DNA of 64,000 nucleotides from Bradyrhizobium nanningense (GTDB taxonomy: Bacteria; Pseudomonadota; Alphaproteobacteria; Rhizobiales; Xanthobacteraceae): contig NZ_LBJC01000030.1 in NCBI RefSeq assembly GCF_004114535.1, positions 1 through 64,000 on the forward strand, given 5' to 3'. Within the stretch, counting starts at the first letter, position 1; each line of letters opens with the position of its first letter. The position numbers and the translations under genes were made by a program. Under the pieces are notes generated by a model, which saw only the letters and a program-made list of their open reading frames with translations, was not told the origin of the DNA and did no database searches. This document shows, in pieces, positions 1-8,651 of this stretch.

Positions 1-181
1 ACCGCGCTAACAGGCCGAACACATGGCTGCTCCGACCAATACTGCGACGTGAAGATTCTCCTTGCCAACCCGGAGCCGTCCACACATGGCCCATCGCTGC
101 CGCATCGCACGGCTGAGGATATGTCGGCTGTCAGGGTTAGACCGGACCTAACCTAAACCGGGCTAAACCGTCGCGATTGAC
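1..181. other. Left flank without a supported gene
   Basis: No credible gene is seen here. A short minus-strand open frame (105 down to 7, 32 residues, ending in a TAG) could be the tail of something decayed, but it has no recognisable motif and no supporting ribosome site. The stretch abuts the left end of the insertion sequence, so any original gene may have been disrupted. Confidence 0.4.
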
Positions 182-1786
182 CCAGGCTGTGTAAAAACAC
201 GGCTCCGCATCACCTCCATGCAACGTCGGGCGACCATCGGCGTCGCTCTTGAGCCCGCTGCCGCGCCTCACGCTCGCATGGCTGCCAGCAATGGCTCGAC
301 GCCGAGGATATTCAGTACACGCGTGAGATTGTAGCTGAGTACGTTCAGCGCCATTTCGGTCGCGACATTGGGCAACCGCTTCATCAGACAGTGCGTCGCC
401 CCCATCCGCATCTTCAGTGTGGCGAACGGATGCTCGACTGTTTCGCGACGCACACGCATGGCTTGCGGGTTTCGATCGAGCCGCGTCTGCGCGGCTTCGA
501 CGACGTGTTCGTGTTCCCAGCGTCTGATGCGGCGCTCGTTGGATGTTGTGCACTGATCTTTGAACGGGCATGTGCGACACGCCTTCGTCAAGTAGATCCG
601 CATTTTTTGGCCGTCTTCGTCAGCGGTGAAGTGGTGTGCCAGCTTCTCGCCTGCCGGGCAGCGATAGACATCGTCCTTGGCCAAATAGACAAAATCAGGT
701 TTCCCAAAGCGGCCTGCCGGTTTGGCACCCGAGGTTTGCGGCTTGGGCAGCGTGACCGCGACGCCGGCCTGTTCGCAGGCCAGGATTTCCTCACCTTTAA
801 AGTAACCCCGATCCGCAACGACGTCCAAAGTATCGCTGCGCAGCGCGGCTTTGGCCGGCTGCGCCATCGTCGCCAATTGCGTTCTATCGGAACCGATGTT
901 GGTAACGTCATGGGCGACAATCAGATGGTTCGTGGTCTCGACCGCACTTTGTACGGTTGTAGGCGACCATGCCGGAGCCTCGCCCCGCTCGTTGCCATCG
1001 AGCGGCAATCAGGATCGGTCAGCGATATTTGCTTGTCGGGTGAGGCGAGCAATGTCTCCTCAATCGCAGCCAGTCGCTTCACTTCTTCTTCAAGCTTCAC
1101 CAGCTTTTCCCTGAGCCGCGTCTTGGTCAGAAGCACCGCTTCAGAAGGCGCTTTACCTGCTGCAGTCTGGCGGTCGGCGGTATCGAGTTGGCTCATGTAG
1201 CGCGCCACGCTCTCTTCGATCTGCTTCTGGCGGCGCTGGATCTTGCCTTGCGTGAAGTTATTGTCGTGACTGTTGACGGCTTTGAACTTGCTGCCGTCAA
1301 TGGCAACGCTGGTACTCGCCAACAGGCCGATCTTGCGGCACAACTCAACGAATTGCGCGCAAACCTTCTTGATCGCGGGACCGTTGTCCTTGCGGAAATC
1401 GGCGATGGTTTTGTGATCCGGCGCGAGCCGTCCGGTCAGCCACATCACCTCAAGATTGCGACCTGCCTCGCGCTCCAGCCGCCGGCTCGATTGGACCCGG
1501 TTGAGATAGCCGTAAATGTAGAACTTCAGCATCGGGGAAGGATGGTACGCTGGCCGACCAGTCGCGGCAGGATCAACGCCATCGAACCCGAGGTCGCGGA
1601 GCTCCAACGCATCGACGAACACATCGACCGCACGAACAGGATTGTTCTCGCCGACCCAATCATCGAGGCATTCCGGCAGCAACGTCGTCTGGTGGCGATC
1701 AACCCCTTGAACGAAACCTCGCATCACTTCCCCCCCGCCGATTCAGCACGAGATCATAGCATCGACAGGGTTTTCACACAGCCTGG
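182..1786 (-). mobile_element. IS1182-type insertion sequence, decayed
   Basis: The element is bounded by 17-bp terminal inverted repeats: left end at 182-198 (ccaggctgtgtaaaaac) and right end at 1770-1786, which on the opposite strand reads the same with one mismatch (16 of 17). Between them lies a single transposase reading region on the minus strand. The size of about 1.6 kb and the transposase type fit the IS1182 family. I could not identify a convincing target duplication in the flanks. The transposase frame is broken twice, so this copy is probably not autonomous. Confidence 0.85.
268..1727 (-). pseudogene. IS1182-family transposase, frameshifted
   Basis: The N-terminal half (1727 down to about 986) carries the DUF772-like transposase N-terminal region (YHPSPMLKFYIYGYLN) followed by a coiled stretch and the start of the DDE core (AIDGSKFKAVN, then LTDPDCRSMATSG). 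The rest (about 954 down to 268) continues the same protein in another frame: VVADRGYFKGEEI, a cysteine cluster (CRTCPFKDQC) and the closing FATLKMRMG region. Comparing the two frames, two single-base insertions explain the break: an extra G in the C-run at 983-986 (plus strand) and an extra base at the GG of 955-956. Between them the third frame gives a sensible RGSGMVAYN segment. It is either a true pseudogene or a locus with two sequencing errors. Confidence 0.85.
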
Positions 1787-1912
1787 ACCCGAAGCGGACA
1801 AAGGGCATCCAAGGCAGAATAATCATGCGGCAATCGCAACTGGCTGGGTTTCACGTTGAGGCAGATCAACGCCCGCCCCGCTGATGCATCAGACCTTTCC
1901 ACCCACGCATCC

Positions 1913-3031
1913 ATGGTGACGGTGGCTGACATGCAACCTCTGCTCAAAGAGATCCGGAATACCCCTTTGCTCTGGATGCTGGTATTTGTGCCGACCGTGC
2001 TGGCGGCCGAGGCGGTCCTGTCAAATTCCCATACGCTACTGTTCGTGTTGTCGGTGCTCGCCATCATCCCACTGGCGGCACTGCTTAGCCACGCCACCGA
2101 GGCGGTCGCCGCGAGAACCGGAGATGCCGTCGGGGGGCTGCTCAACGCGACGCTCGGAAACCTGACAGAACTCATCATCGCCATCGCCGCATTGCGCGCC
2201 GGCCAGTACACGCTGGTCAAGGCCTCGATTGCTGGGGCTATCGTCACCAATGCGATGTTCATGCTCGGCGCTTGCCTGCTGCTGGGTGGTCTGCGCTACC
2301 ACGTGCAGGAATACAACCGCGCCGGCGCGCGGCTGTCTTCCGGACTGTTGCTGATGGCAACCGTCGCCCTGCTTGCCCCCTCGGCCGTCGCCGACCTCCA
2401 ACATTTGCCGCAGGATGGAAGCGTCATCCACAAGCTAAGCGTCGGCATCTCCGTGCTGCTGATCGGCGTATATGCACTCGGCCTCCTGTTTTCGCTGAAG
2501 ACCCACAAGGAATTATTCGCCGGCGCAGAGCACGACAAGGGAGAAGAAGCGCCCTGGCCGATCGGGCTTGCCGTAGGCACGCTGCTGGTTATTACCGTGC
2601 TGGTCGCGCTGGTGAGCGAGATCTTCGTAGAGTCCGTACAGAAGGCAGGGGAGACCTTCGGCATGAGCCCGGCGTTTGTCGGTTTTATCATCGTCTCGCT
2701 AGTGGGCGCGGCAGCGGAATTCGCGGTGGCCTTCTCTGCGGCGCGCAAGGACCGCCTCGATATGAGCGTCAGCATTGCGCTCGGCAGCGCCTCTCAGATC
2801 GCCCTGTTCGTGGCCCCCGCGCTGGTGCTGCTCAGCTATGTTGTGGGTCCCACGCCGATGAACCTCCAGTTCTGGCCGGGTGCCGTAACCATGATAATGA
2901 TTGCGACGGTTACCGCGAGTTTCATCACCGGCAGCGGCCGCTCGGCCTGGTTCGTCGGCGCCCTACTCATCTTCATCTACGCGATCTTTGCGCTAACGCT
3001 GTATGTAGTCCCGCCGGCCGGCCAAGGATGA
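1913..3031 (+). CDS. Calcium/proton antiporter, CAX family
   Basis: This is an integral membrane exchanger of about 370 residues that likely expels Ca2+ (or another divalent cation) against the proton gradient. About eleven hydrophobic segments are visible. Both signature repeats are present: c-1 (GNLTELIIAIAALRAGQ, with the acidic residue in GNxxEL) and c-2 (AAEFAVAFSAARKDRLD, then ALGSASQIALFV). An acidic loop between the two halves (EHDKGEEAP) matches the family plan. The open frame begins with TTG at 1856; ATGs at 1913 and 1931 are more natural starts, and none has a strong ribosome site, so the start is uncertain. It stands alone just outside the insertion sequence. Confidence 0.88.
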   Translation: MVTVADMQPLLKEIRNTPLLWMLVFVPTVLAAEAVLSNSHTLLFVLSVLAIIPLAALLSHATEAVAARTGDAVGGLLNATLGNLTELIIAIAALRAGQYTLVKASIAGAIVTNAMFMLGACLLLGGLRYHVQEYNRAGARLSSGLLLMATVALLAPSAVADLQHLPQDGSVIHKLSVGISVLLIGVYALGLLFSLKTHKELFAGAEHDKGEEAPWPIGLAVGTLLVITVLVALVSEIFVESVQKAGETFGMSPAFVGFIIVSLVGAAAEFAVAFSAARKDRLDMSVSIALGSASQIALFVAPALVLLSYVVGPTPMNLQFWPGAVTMIMIATVTASFITGSGRSAWFVGALLIFIYAIFALTLYVVPPAGQG

Positions 3032-3257
3032 CGCGCCGTCGTTCGCCGACGCAGGACACCCCCCACGACGCTTGTCCGCCTATTGACTCCAACCGAGCAC
3101 AACGAACGTCAGGTTCTGGCCGCACGGGAAACCCGGACCGGGCTCTGAGATCGTCCGGTCGTCGCGGCAGACCGGACGTGACCGGGCGGCGATCAGGCGC
3201 TGACCCACCACAGACATTGCGAAGAAGCAGCACCGCTAACAATTCATAGCCCACAAA

Positions 3258-3281
3258 AAAGCCCCGGCAAGCCGGGGCTTT
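3258..3281 (-). terminator. Rho-independent terminator of the porin gene
   Basis: A perfect 8-bp GC stem (gccccggc / gccggggc) with a two-base loop is followed, in minus-strand direction, by a run of six T. It lies about 20 bases beyond the stop codon of the porin gene and so terminates that transcript. Confidence 0.9.
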
Positions 3282-3302
3282 GGTTTGCGCGGACTGGGGC
3301 GA

Positions 3303-4064
3303 TCAGTATCTCGCCGCGACCGGGGCGCCGTAGCCGCCGAAGCGATAGTTCAAGCGCACGGTGACCATATCCACGTCTTGGCTGACTCGGTCGTTGAGTA
3401 CCGCCGCAAGACGCGGATCCACCACAGAGAAGGAGTTATTTGCGTGCCCCATCCACAAGTGGTCGTATTCAACACCGACCGACCAGTTAGGCGTGAAGCC
3501 ATACTCAAAGCCGACACCCAAGGTGCCGCCCCAGCGCGTGCTATCCGCGGAGACCAGACCAATCCCGGTGGTGTTGTCGAATATAGTCAAGCGATTACTG
3601 GTCACAGCCGCGCCGCCCTTCACATAGAGCAGAGCCGAATTCCAAGCCCAACCGAGTTGGCCGGTGAAAAGACCGATCGCGTCAGTCTTTGCCGTGGTTG
3701 AGAGCGTCGGGTTGAACAGGCTCACGCGAGTGTTCTTGAGGTCCGCCCAATCGCCTTGAGCTTCCAATCCGAATACAAACTGATTGGTTTGCCAGCGATA
3801 TCCAATTTGTCCACCGGCAACGCCCCCGGAGCGATCACCGCAGCCGCTCGCGAACGTTCCCGCAGCGGTGACGAAATCCACGCAACTGTGGCTCTGACCC
3901 CAGCCGCCGTTCGCACCGATGTAGAAACCGGTCCAGTCGTAAATCGGAGCAACCATGGGCGGCGGTGCTTTAGTGTACGGACGGGCCGCCAGATCAGCCG
4001 CTGACGCGGGGGCGGATAGACCCGCGGCAATCATCCCGGCCGCAGCAATCACAAGCTTTTTCAT
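3303..4064 (-). CDS. Outer-membrane beta-barrel porin-like protein, Omp25/RopB type
   Basis: The 253-residue product begins with a signal peptide (MKKLVIAAAGMIAAGLSAPASA) and continues into an eight-stranded barrel typical of rhizobial Omp25/RopB and Omp31 surface proteins: YDWTGFYIGANGGWGQS near the N-terminus, GGVAGGQIGYRWQ, then glycine-aromatic strands (GTLGVGFEYGFTPNWSVGVE) and a terminal VRLNYRFGG strand. The function is structural or stress-protective in the outer membrane. The start at 4064 has a GGGGAG ribosome site about 9 bases upstream; the longer open frame to 4169 has none. A strong terminator follows. Monocistronic. Confidence 0.9.
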   Translation of the reverse strand: MKKLVIAAAGMIAAGLSAPASAADLAARPYTKAPPPMVAPIYDWTGFYIGANGGWGQSHSCVDFVTAAGTFASGCGDRSGGVAGGQIGYRWQTNQFVFGLEAQGDWADLKNTRVSLFNPTLSTTAKTDAIGLFTGQLGWAWNSALLYVKGGAAVTSNRLTIFDNTTGIGLVSADSTRWGGTLGVGFEYGFTPNWSVGVEYDHLWMGHANNSFSVVDPRLAAVLNDRVSQDVDMVTVRLNYRFGGYGAPVAARY

Positions 4065-4688
4065 TACGAGAATCTCCCCAGAAAGAATTTCAAAAAGGAC
4101 ACGATGCCCACGAGACGAATCAAATGCTAACTCGTTCGCCTGAAGGTTGATGTAGCTAAGCCGCAACACTCGGCTCAGATATTTGGCGCCAATTCTTTAT
4201 ATCTATTAAGGATTTACAGGGAACCAAATGCACTTTAACGTGCATTGTCGGTTGAAAAAATCCGCGCCCCCTCGAAAGAGAGGATGATCCTGTAGATCGC
4301 GCGGGTCCCCAATGCCAGTACTGCCGCTCATCGCAGCGTTCCCTGCCCCCGTGGCATGTCGGCTTATGGCCCGAAGCGGCAGTTGCGGAATGTCTCCTCT
4401 TGCGCCGCTGTTGGACGTTAAGCGGACACAGCCCGCTCTTGCGGGGGCTGCACTCGATAGAGACGCGGCGAACAGGAAGTGGAGCAACCGCCTGTCCGCC
4501 GCGCCACCGAGCAAACGCCAAAAGGCAGCGGCGCGTGTGGGTCCCGGGGGGCCTCCCGTGATACACGCGGGCGCGGACACTGGCTGCGCCCAAAGAGCGG
4601 TCCTCTCGATCTGTGGCTACACCGCGCTGAATTGGCGCGACGAACATTGTCGCAGGACTCGGCAACGCTAATCGCTGATTCTCATACA
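4065..4688. other. Intergenic region, no gene supported
   Basis: This 620-bp gap holds the upstream region of the porin gene and the downstream side of the phage-like module. Open frames exist on both strands but show arginine/proline-rich shadow composition and no motifs. A small perfect hairpin is present (atgcac at 4227 paired with gtgcat by 4244). The stretch 4160-4260 is noticeably AT-richer than its surroundings, a possible junction of the foreign module. No attachment-site repeat was recognised. Confidence 0.4.
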
Positions 4689-5258
4689 TCACGCGGGTCG
4701 ACGCGGGATCTTCGCTTCGCCCCGCTCAACGGCTCCCGCCAGGCCACGAAGTAGAGACGGCGTGATGCCCCCAGCGAGTTCGATCTCCCTGGCTGTTTTC
4801 CGAAGGAAGTTACCGAAGTTAAAGGTCTCAAGCGACAAGTCCTCGATTGGGACGAGGGTCTCCACGAGGCTGCGCAATCCGCGAAGCACCGACTCAAGTC
4901 CTTCCTGGAGTGCGTCGGCCATTGCCATGATCTCCTCTGCCGCGGCCTCTCGCTCTTCTCGCTCGGTTTCGGTGCCTAGTTTCTGCTCAGCATCAACGAT
5001 CTGGGCGGCAAGCGCCGCGCATGCGTCGCTGAGGCTGGATAGCCGCAGCGTTGCCGCATCGACCGCATTTTCAAGTGTGGTGATTGCGTCGTCATTGCGG
5101 ACATCGGATTCGAGAAAAAATCGCTGTTGAGCCGCTCTGGCTTTATCGAGCGACGATTGGGCTTCCGCCTTTCGCTCGTTGAGCATGGAATGCCGCGAAC
5201 GCAATGCCGTGAGCGCTGTTTCGAGATTCGAAATCGTCGTCGTTTTTCTGAGTGCCAT
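4689..5258 (-). CDS. Coiled-coil hypothetical protein, last gene of the phage-like operon
   Basis: The 189-residue protein is soluble and rich in Ala, Glu, Leu and Arg, with a long predicted coiled coil over about residues 5-115 (heptad-like alternation, for example NERKAEAQSSLDKARAAQQ and EQKLGTETEREEREAAAEE). The C-terminal third (SLETFNFGNFLRKTAREIE) looks globular. I do not recognise a family. It starts 12 bases after the stop of the small gene before it and ends the leftward operon with the primase genes, so it is probably a module-specific accessory protein. Confidence 0.65.
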   Translation of the reverse strand: MALRKTTTISNLETALTALRSRHSMLNERKAEAQSSLDKARAAQQRFFLESDVRNDDAITTLENAVDAATLRLSSLSDACAALAAQIVDAEQKLGTETEREEREAAAEEIMAMADALQEGLESVLRGLRSLVETLVPIEDLSLETFNFGNFLRKTAREIELAGGITPSLLRGLAGAVERGEAKIPRRPA

Positions 5259-5270
5259 GGTGGAGATCTC

Positions 5271-5456
5271 TCAGTCTAATTTTTTCAGCGGAGCGGGCGT
5301 TACACGTCGTTTAAGCGTGATGACGATCTGATCGATCGTGTGCCAGTCGGGCCCAAGCTCCACGATGTCGTGCAACTCGACCAATTCTTCAAAGGCGACG
5401 ACCTTCAGTGGCTCGCCATTGTTGTATTCGATCTGCGCCGCCCAGCGATGGGTCAT
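5271..5456 (-). CDS. Small hypothetical protein (61 aa)
   Basis: A short acidic-to-neutral protein beginning MTHRWAAQIEYNNGE, with no recognised domain. Its ATG overlaps the TGA of the preceding gene (ATGA at 5453-5456), the arrangement expected for translational coupling, which is the main evidence that both are real. The sequence has protein-like composition (aromatic residues, alternating beta-type pattern) unlike the shadow frames. Function unknown; part of the leftward phage-like operon. Confidence 0.6.
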   Translation of the reverse strand: MTHRWAAQIEYNNGEPLKVVAFEELVELHDIVELGPDWHTIDQIVITLKRRVTPAPLKKLD

Positions 5457-5776
5457 TTGTATAGCTCCATGTTTGCAAGAACAGACTGAGATGATCCGTC
5501 GGCTCTGTGCCGCGAACGACGTTGCGTCATTGGCGCGCAGTTGGAAGAACTAGGAAGCTGGCTGCTTCGTCGTTCATGGCCGAGCGCTGCGGCCGCAGCT
5601 GTCAGCGTGCCGATCGGCAAATCGAGCGCGCCAGCCAAAGCATCTAGCACATCCCTGCGATCGAGGACGGGCATTTCTGCCTGCGGACGGGTGCGGACAG
5701 TTTTTCCGTTATCACCGTCCGGGTCGCGAGAGGGCCTACGCTTGATATGGCTAGACACGTCCGCACCCGTCCGCAT
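5453..5776 (-). CDS. Small hypothetical protein (107 aa)
   Basis: The frame starts six bases after the stop of the helicase-like gene and overlaps the next start by four bases (ATGA), so it is embedded in a continuous coupled operon. The middle (LDRRDVLDALAGALDLPIGTLTAAAAALGHERR) looks like a short helical DNA-binding or adaptor segment; both ends are basic and low-complexity. No family is recognised. Support comes from position more than from content. Confidence 0.5.
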   Translation of the reverse strand: MRTGADVSSHIKRRPSRDPDGDNGKTVRTRPQAEMPVLDRRDVLDALAGALDLPIGTLTAAAAALGHERRSSQLPSSSNCAPMTQRRSRHRADGSSQSVLANMELYK

Positions 5777-5782
5777 GGCCGT

Positions 5783-6802
5783 TCAATCCCCGTTGCTGTC
5801 GCGGTTTGTTGGTTTAAAGCGGACACCGAGAAAGACCCGCGTCTTGGCGTGTCCCTTCTGCGCGCTAGTGAAGCCCCTCGCTTGCATCTGTTCGCTGAAG
5901 GCCTTCTTGCTTCCAACATTTTCATTCCCGCGTGCGGCATAAGCCGACCAGCTATCGAAAAGTGAACCGACGGGTTCCCATTTCCATATGTTGCCGATGT
6001 CGACCTCACAGGCGTCATCGAGCCACTGCCCGAACATATCTTCGCCAGCGAAGTATTGAGCCGTCGCGTCGAGAACCACGGCGGGTGGAGCAAGGCCTAT
6101 GCGCTGCCACTCCAAACAGCCGTCTAACGCCCATCGTAAGATGGCAGGCCACTCCGGTTCCAGCTTTCTCGATAGGTCCTGGTCGCGCTCCGCTTCGGGA
6201 ATCCTGACGGTGAAAGGAACAACAAGCAGGCGTCGCCGCATGGCTTCGTCGACGACGGTCAGGCGAGGTTTGTGGTTACCGACAATGAACAGCTTGAAGG
6301 TCGGGTCGAAATCAAAAAAGTCCTGACGCATAAACCGGGCCGTCATGCGGTCGCCGCCAGTGAGCGTCTTGATCTTCGCCTCGTCCCATTCGCGCCCCTG
6401 CTGCGTTTCCTGCGCGACCACCAAGCGCGCACCGCGCAGTTTCGCGAGGTCCGTCGGATGATTGTCATTCTTGCTGGCAATAAAGGTACTCATGGCTGCG
6501 GTCGTTGCGTAGTCTCCGAAAATCTTGACAATGGTATTGATGAACGTTCCCTTGCCGTTTGCGCCAGTGCCGTAAGCAAACACGAAGACGTGCTCGGCCG
6601 TCGTGCCGGTTAAGCAGTAACCAACGTATCGCTGTAAGAATCCCACAAGCTCTCGGTCTCCATTGGTGATCCTGCCGAGAAATGACGACCACAACGGATG
6701 CGGCGTTCCTGGCGGCGCCAATGAGCAACCCGCCTTTCGCGTAATATAGTCGTTGGGTTCATACGGGCGCTCTTCACCCGAGCGGAGTTCGATCGTTCCC
6801 AC
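5783..6802 (-). CDS. Phage/plasmid primase-helicase, P4/D5 type, C-terminal part
   Basis: This is a superfamily 3 helicase module of the kind that opens DNA for phage or satellite replication. A Walker A (GTGANGKGTF) lies near residue 77, followed by a Walker B-like region (ARLVVAQETQQGREWDEAKIK) and the sensor segment (FKLFIVGNHKPRL), then the D5/P4 C-terminal winged-helix region ending FKPTNRD. The reading frame is continuous with the gene just upstream: only an ochre codon at 6806-6808 separates them, and a GTG at 6800-6802 could allow restart. Either the gene has been split by a nonsense mutation or two subunits are made by reinitiation. Confidence 0.85.
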   Translation of the reverse strand: MGTIELRSGEERPYEPNDYITRKAGCSLAPPGTPHPLWSSFLGRITNGDRELVGFLQRYVGYCLTGTTAEHVFVFAYGTGANGKGTFINTIVKIFGDYATTAAMSTFIASKNDNHPTDLAKLRGARLVVAQETQQGREWDEAKIKTLTGGDRMTARFMRQDFFDFDPTFKLFIVGNHKPRLTVVDEAMRRRLLVVPFTVRIPEAERDQDLSRKLEPEWPAILRWALDGCLEWQRIGLAPPAVVLDATAQYFAGEDMFGQWLDDACEVDIGNIWKWEPVGSLFDSWSAYAARGNENVGSKKAFSEQMQARGFTSAQKGHAKTRVFLGVRFKPTNRDSNGD

Positions 6803-6805
6803 TCG

Positions 6806-7270
6806 TTAATCTCCGGCGTTGAATTTCCATGGATCAGCGTCCCACTGTTCTGCCGTCGCAGCGAGGCGGCGATCAGCCTTTGCCAGCCGCTCGACCGCCG
6901 CCACGGTCTTTGCGGAGGCAAGCGCTTTTGCGGAGCCTGGCTTGTTGCAAGTAGCGGCAACGTCGCGACAGATCACGCGGGCGAGATTGAAGGCATGTAG
7001 CGTGTCATCTGACCGCCAGTATTGACCGGTCCAACTCATCCAGCGCCCGAACTTGGCGACGTAACGGAGGTCGTCGGCATGGCGCTGCGCAAAAGCGATA
7101 GCAAGTGCCTCATCGCTGAAAACCGGAGCCGTATCGGCAGCATGTTGAACCTTGCCGCCGCTGCCATTTGCAAGCGGCGGCGACGGCCTCGCCCGATCGA
7201 TTTGCTTGCGCAGAGCATCGGCACCATACTTCTTCGCATAATGATTGGCGTCGACCTTCCTAACCGTCAT
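6806..7270 (-). CDS. Primase-helicase N-terminal part (D5_N-like), cut by in-frame stop
   Basis: The 154-residue product has the D5_N-type region that normally precedes the SF3 helicase: DEALAIAFAQRHADDLRYV, then a WMSWTGQYW motif and LAATAEQWDADPW at its end. In intact family members this last motif continues directly into the segment found at the start of the next frame (TIELRSGEERPYEPNDYI). Here a TAA at 6806-6808 interrupts the same frame. The start ATG at 7270 overlaps the stop of the Toprim gene (ATGA), indicating coupling; a longer in-frame start at 7309 would overlap that gene needlessly. Confidence 0.8.
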   Translation of the reverse strand: MTVRKVDANHYAKKYGADALRKQIDRARPSPPLANGSGGKVQHAADTAPVFSDEALAIAFAQRHADDLRYVAKFGRWMSWTGQYWRSDDTLHAFNLARVICRDVAATCNKPGSAKALASAKTVAAVERLAKADRRLAATAEQWDADPWKFNAGD

Positions 7271-8238
7271 GGGGCATCGCTCCCAAGTTCGAACGGCTGG
7301 ATTTCCCACACTTCGACGCCACGCTCCTGCAACGAGCGTTCGAGTTTTGCGGTATTGACGCGCCCCGCGCTGTTGTCATCGATCAGGATCGATGCGCAAT
7401 CGGTCCAGTCCGGGATGCTTTCGGCGAGAGCGGGCATCCGTGACGCGCCACCTGCCGCCCATGCGCCGATGCCCATGACTTCATGCGCAGTCAACGCATC
7501 CTCGACGCCTTCGGCAATGACCAGGGCGTTGCTGCTGTCATGGAACGGCGCGCAGACAATCGGTGCGCCAGGGCATTTGCCGATCGTGCTCTTTCCCTGC
7601 GGATGGTCACGATCCCGATCGCTCCCATCAGGAAGCAGTCGGATCAGGTGGACACCGCGCACCGCGTCGTCGCGCATGTGCAATGCGCCCGGCTCGCGCT
7701 CATCTGGAAGACCGAATGCGCAGATGATGGCGTGCACATCTTTGCCCCGCGTGGGCAGATAGCCAATGGTCGGCGGGATAGCGCCGCCATACCCGCGTGC
7801 CTCCCGCAGATAGCGTTCACCCGCCGTCGCCTTGATCGGCTGTCGTTGCGACCAGAGAAACCGCGCGAGTTGCAGCCGTTTTGCGACTTCATCTCCGCGA
7901 TCGCTTTGCTTCAACTGTAGTGGCCGTATCGTTGTGCGATAGATATTGCCGCCGGCAAACAGCCGGGCGAATTCCACGGCGTCGCGGAAATCACAGTTGC
8001 GCTCGCGCATGATTAGAGCAAAGGGATCGCCGCCAATGCCGATCTCGTGGTCGTACCAGCAGCCAAGTTTGCTGCCCGCAATGCTAACGGCGAACGAGCC
8101 GTGCGTGCCATACCGCAACTCACGCTTTGATGAGAGTTGCCGATTTGGATCACCGAGCAGGTGCTGGGCGAGATCGGCGGCACGTTGCGCCAGCATCGCA
8201 CGCAGGTCGTCGAGGGGAATGAGGTCGCCGGAGACCAC
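7267..8238 (-). CDS. Toprim-domain primase-like protein
   Basis: The product of about 323 residues likely synthesises primers for the module's own replication. The N-terminal half resembles the degenerate CHC2/DUF7146 region of phage primases (GCWYDHEIGIGGDPFALI). The C-terminal half holds a Toprim fold: the glutamate motif in LVIAEGVEDALTAHE and the DxD-type motif in ASILIDDNSAG. The start is chosen at GTG 8238 because an AGGAG ribosome site lies 8 bases upstream, right at the stop of the preceding gene; the open frame to 8346 would run through that gene. The 3' end overlaps the next start (ATGA). Confidence 0.8.
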   Translation of the reverse strand: MVSGDLIPLDDLRAMLAQRAADLAQHLLGDPNRQLSSKRELRYGTHGSFAVSIAGSKLGCWYDHEIGIGGDPFALIMRERNCDFRDAVEFARLFAGGNIYRTTIRPLQLKQSDRGDEVAKRLQLARFLWSQRQPIKATAGERYLREARGYGGAIPPTIGYLPTRGKDVHAIICAFGLPDEREPGALHMRDDAVRGVHLIRLLPDGSDRDRDHPQGKSTIGKCPGAPIVCAPFHDSSNALVIAEGVEDALTAHEVMGIGAWAAGGASRMPALAESIPDWTDCASILIDDNSAGRVNTAKLERSLQERGVEVWEIQPFELGSDAP

Positions 8239-8248
8239 AACGGTGCTC

Positions 8249-8566
8249 CTAAAAGGGAATGTCGTCGTCCATGTCCTGCCGACGTTCGTTCTCCAATTCG
8301 TCGAGATCGACAAAGAGCTGGCATGCTGCATGGTTGATTGCGGCAAGCAGATCGGCGGAGAGATTTACTTCCTCTGCAATGCGGGACGGCAACTCCAACA
8401 CTCGCCGCCGCCTCCTGCACGCGAAGCAACTGCAGTGAGTGATCGCGTCTGTCATCATGAAGTTGAGAACGACGGTCTCGCGCGAGCCATCGGCATCTTT
8501 CGTAAGATGCCTCATAGTGCTGCGCGCTTGCGCTAAGCGGTTCTCAGGCTTATTGGTAATAGTCAT
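8249..8566 (-). CDS. Small hypothetical protein of the primase operon (105 aa)
   Basis: Begins MTITNKPENRLAQARS and ends with an acidic tail (RRQDMDDDIPF). That tail resembles the DDDIPF-type C-terminus of single-stranded DNA-binding proteins, which recruits replication partners, though no OB fold is evident in the body; a histidine/cysteine cluster (HCSCFACRRRRR) is present. The ATG at 8566 has an AGGAG ribosome site; a longer frame to 8743 overlaps the upstream gene region. It precedes the Toprim primase by 10 bases, so a replication accessory role is a reasonable guess only. Confidence 0.65.
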   Translation of the reverse strand: MTITNKPENRLAQARSTMRHLTKDADGSRETVVLNFMMTDAITHCSCFACRRRRRVLELPSRIAEEVNLSADLLAAINHAACQLFVDLDELENERRQDMDDDIPF

Positions 8567-8619
8567 AGCGATCTCCTGTTCGGTGGTGACGAGCAGCGGA
8601 TTGAGCTTTTTACTTTGTG

Positions 8620-8651
8620 CGCCGCCCCTTTGCCGGGGGCGGCGTTTTTTT
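8620..8651 (+). terminator. Strong plus-strand hairpin terminator between leftward genes
   Basis: A 9-bp GC-only stem (cgccgcccc at 8620-8628, ggggcggcg at 8636-8644) is followed by seven T on the plus strand (8645-8651). On the minus strand, the direction of the neighbouring genes, no T-run follows. No plus-strand gene precedes it, so it would end a short antisense transcript or attenuate something not visible as an ORF. Confidence 0.7.

Noticed and set aside
4156..4671. Several frames of about 100-180 codons in the gap before the phage-like module
   Set aside because: They overlap each other on both strands and show no motif or ribosome site.
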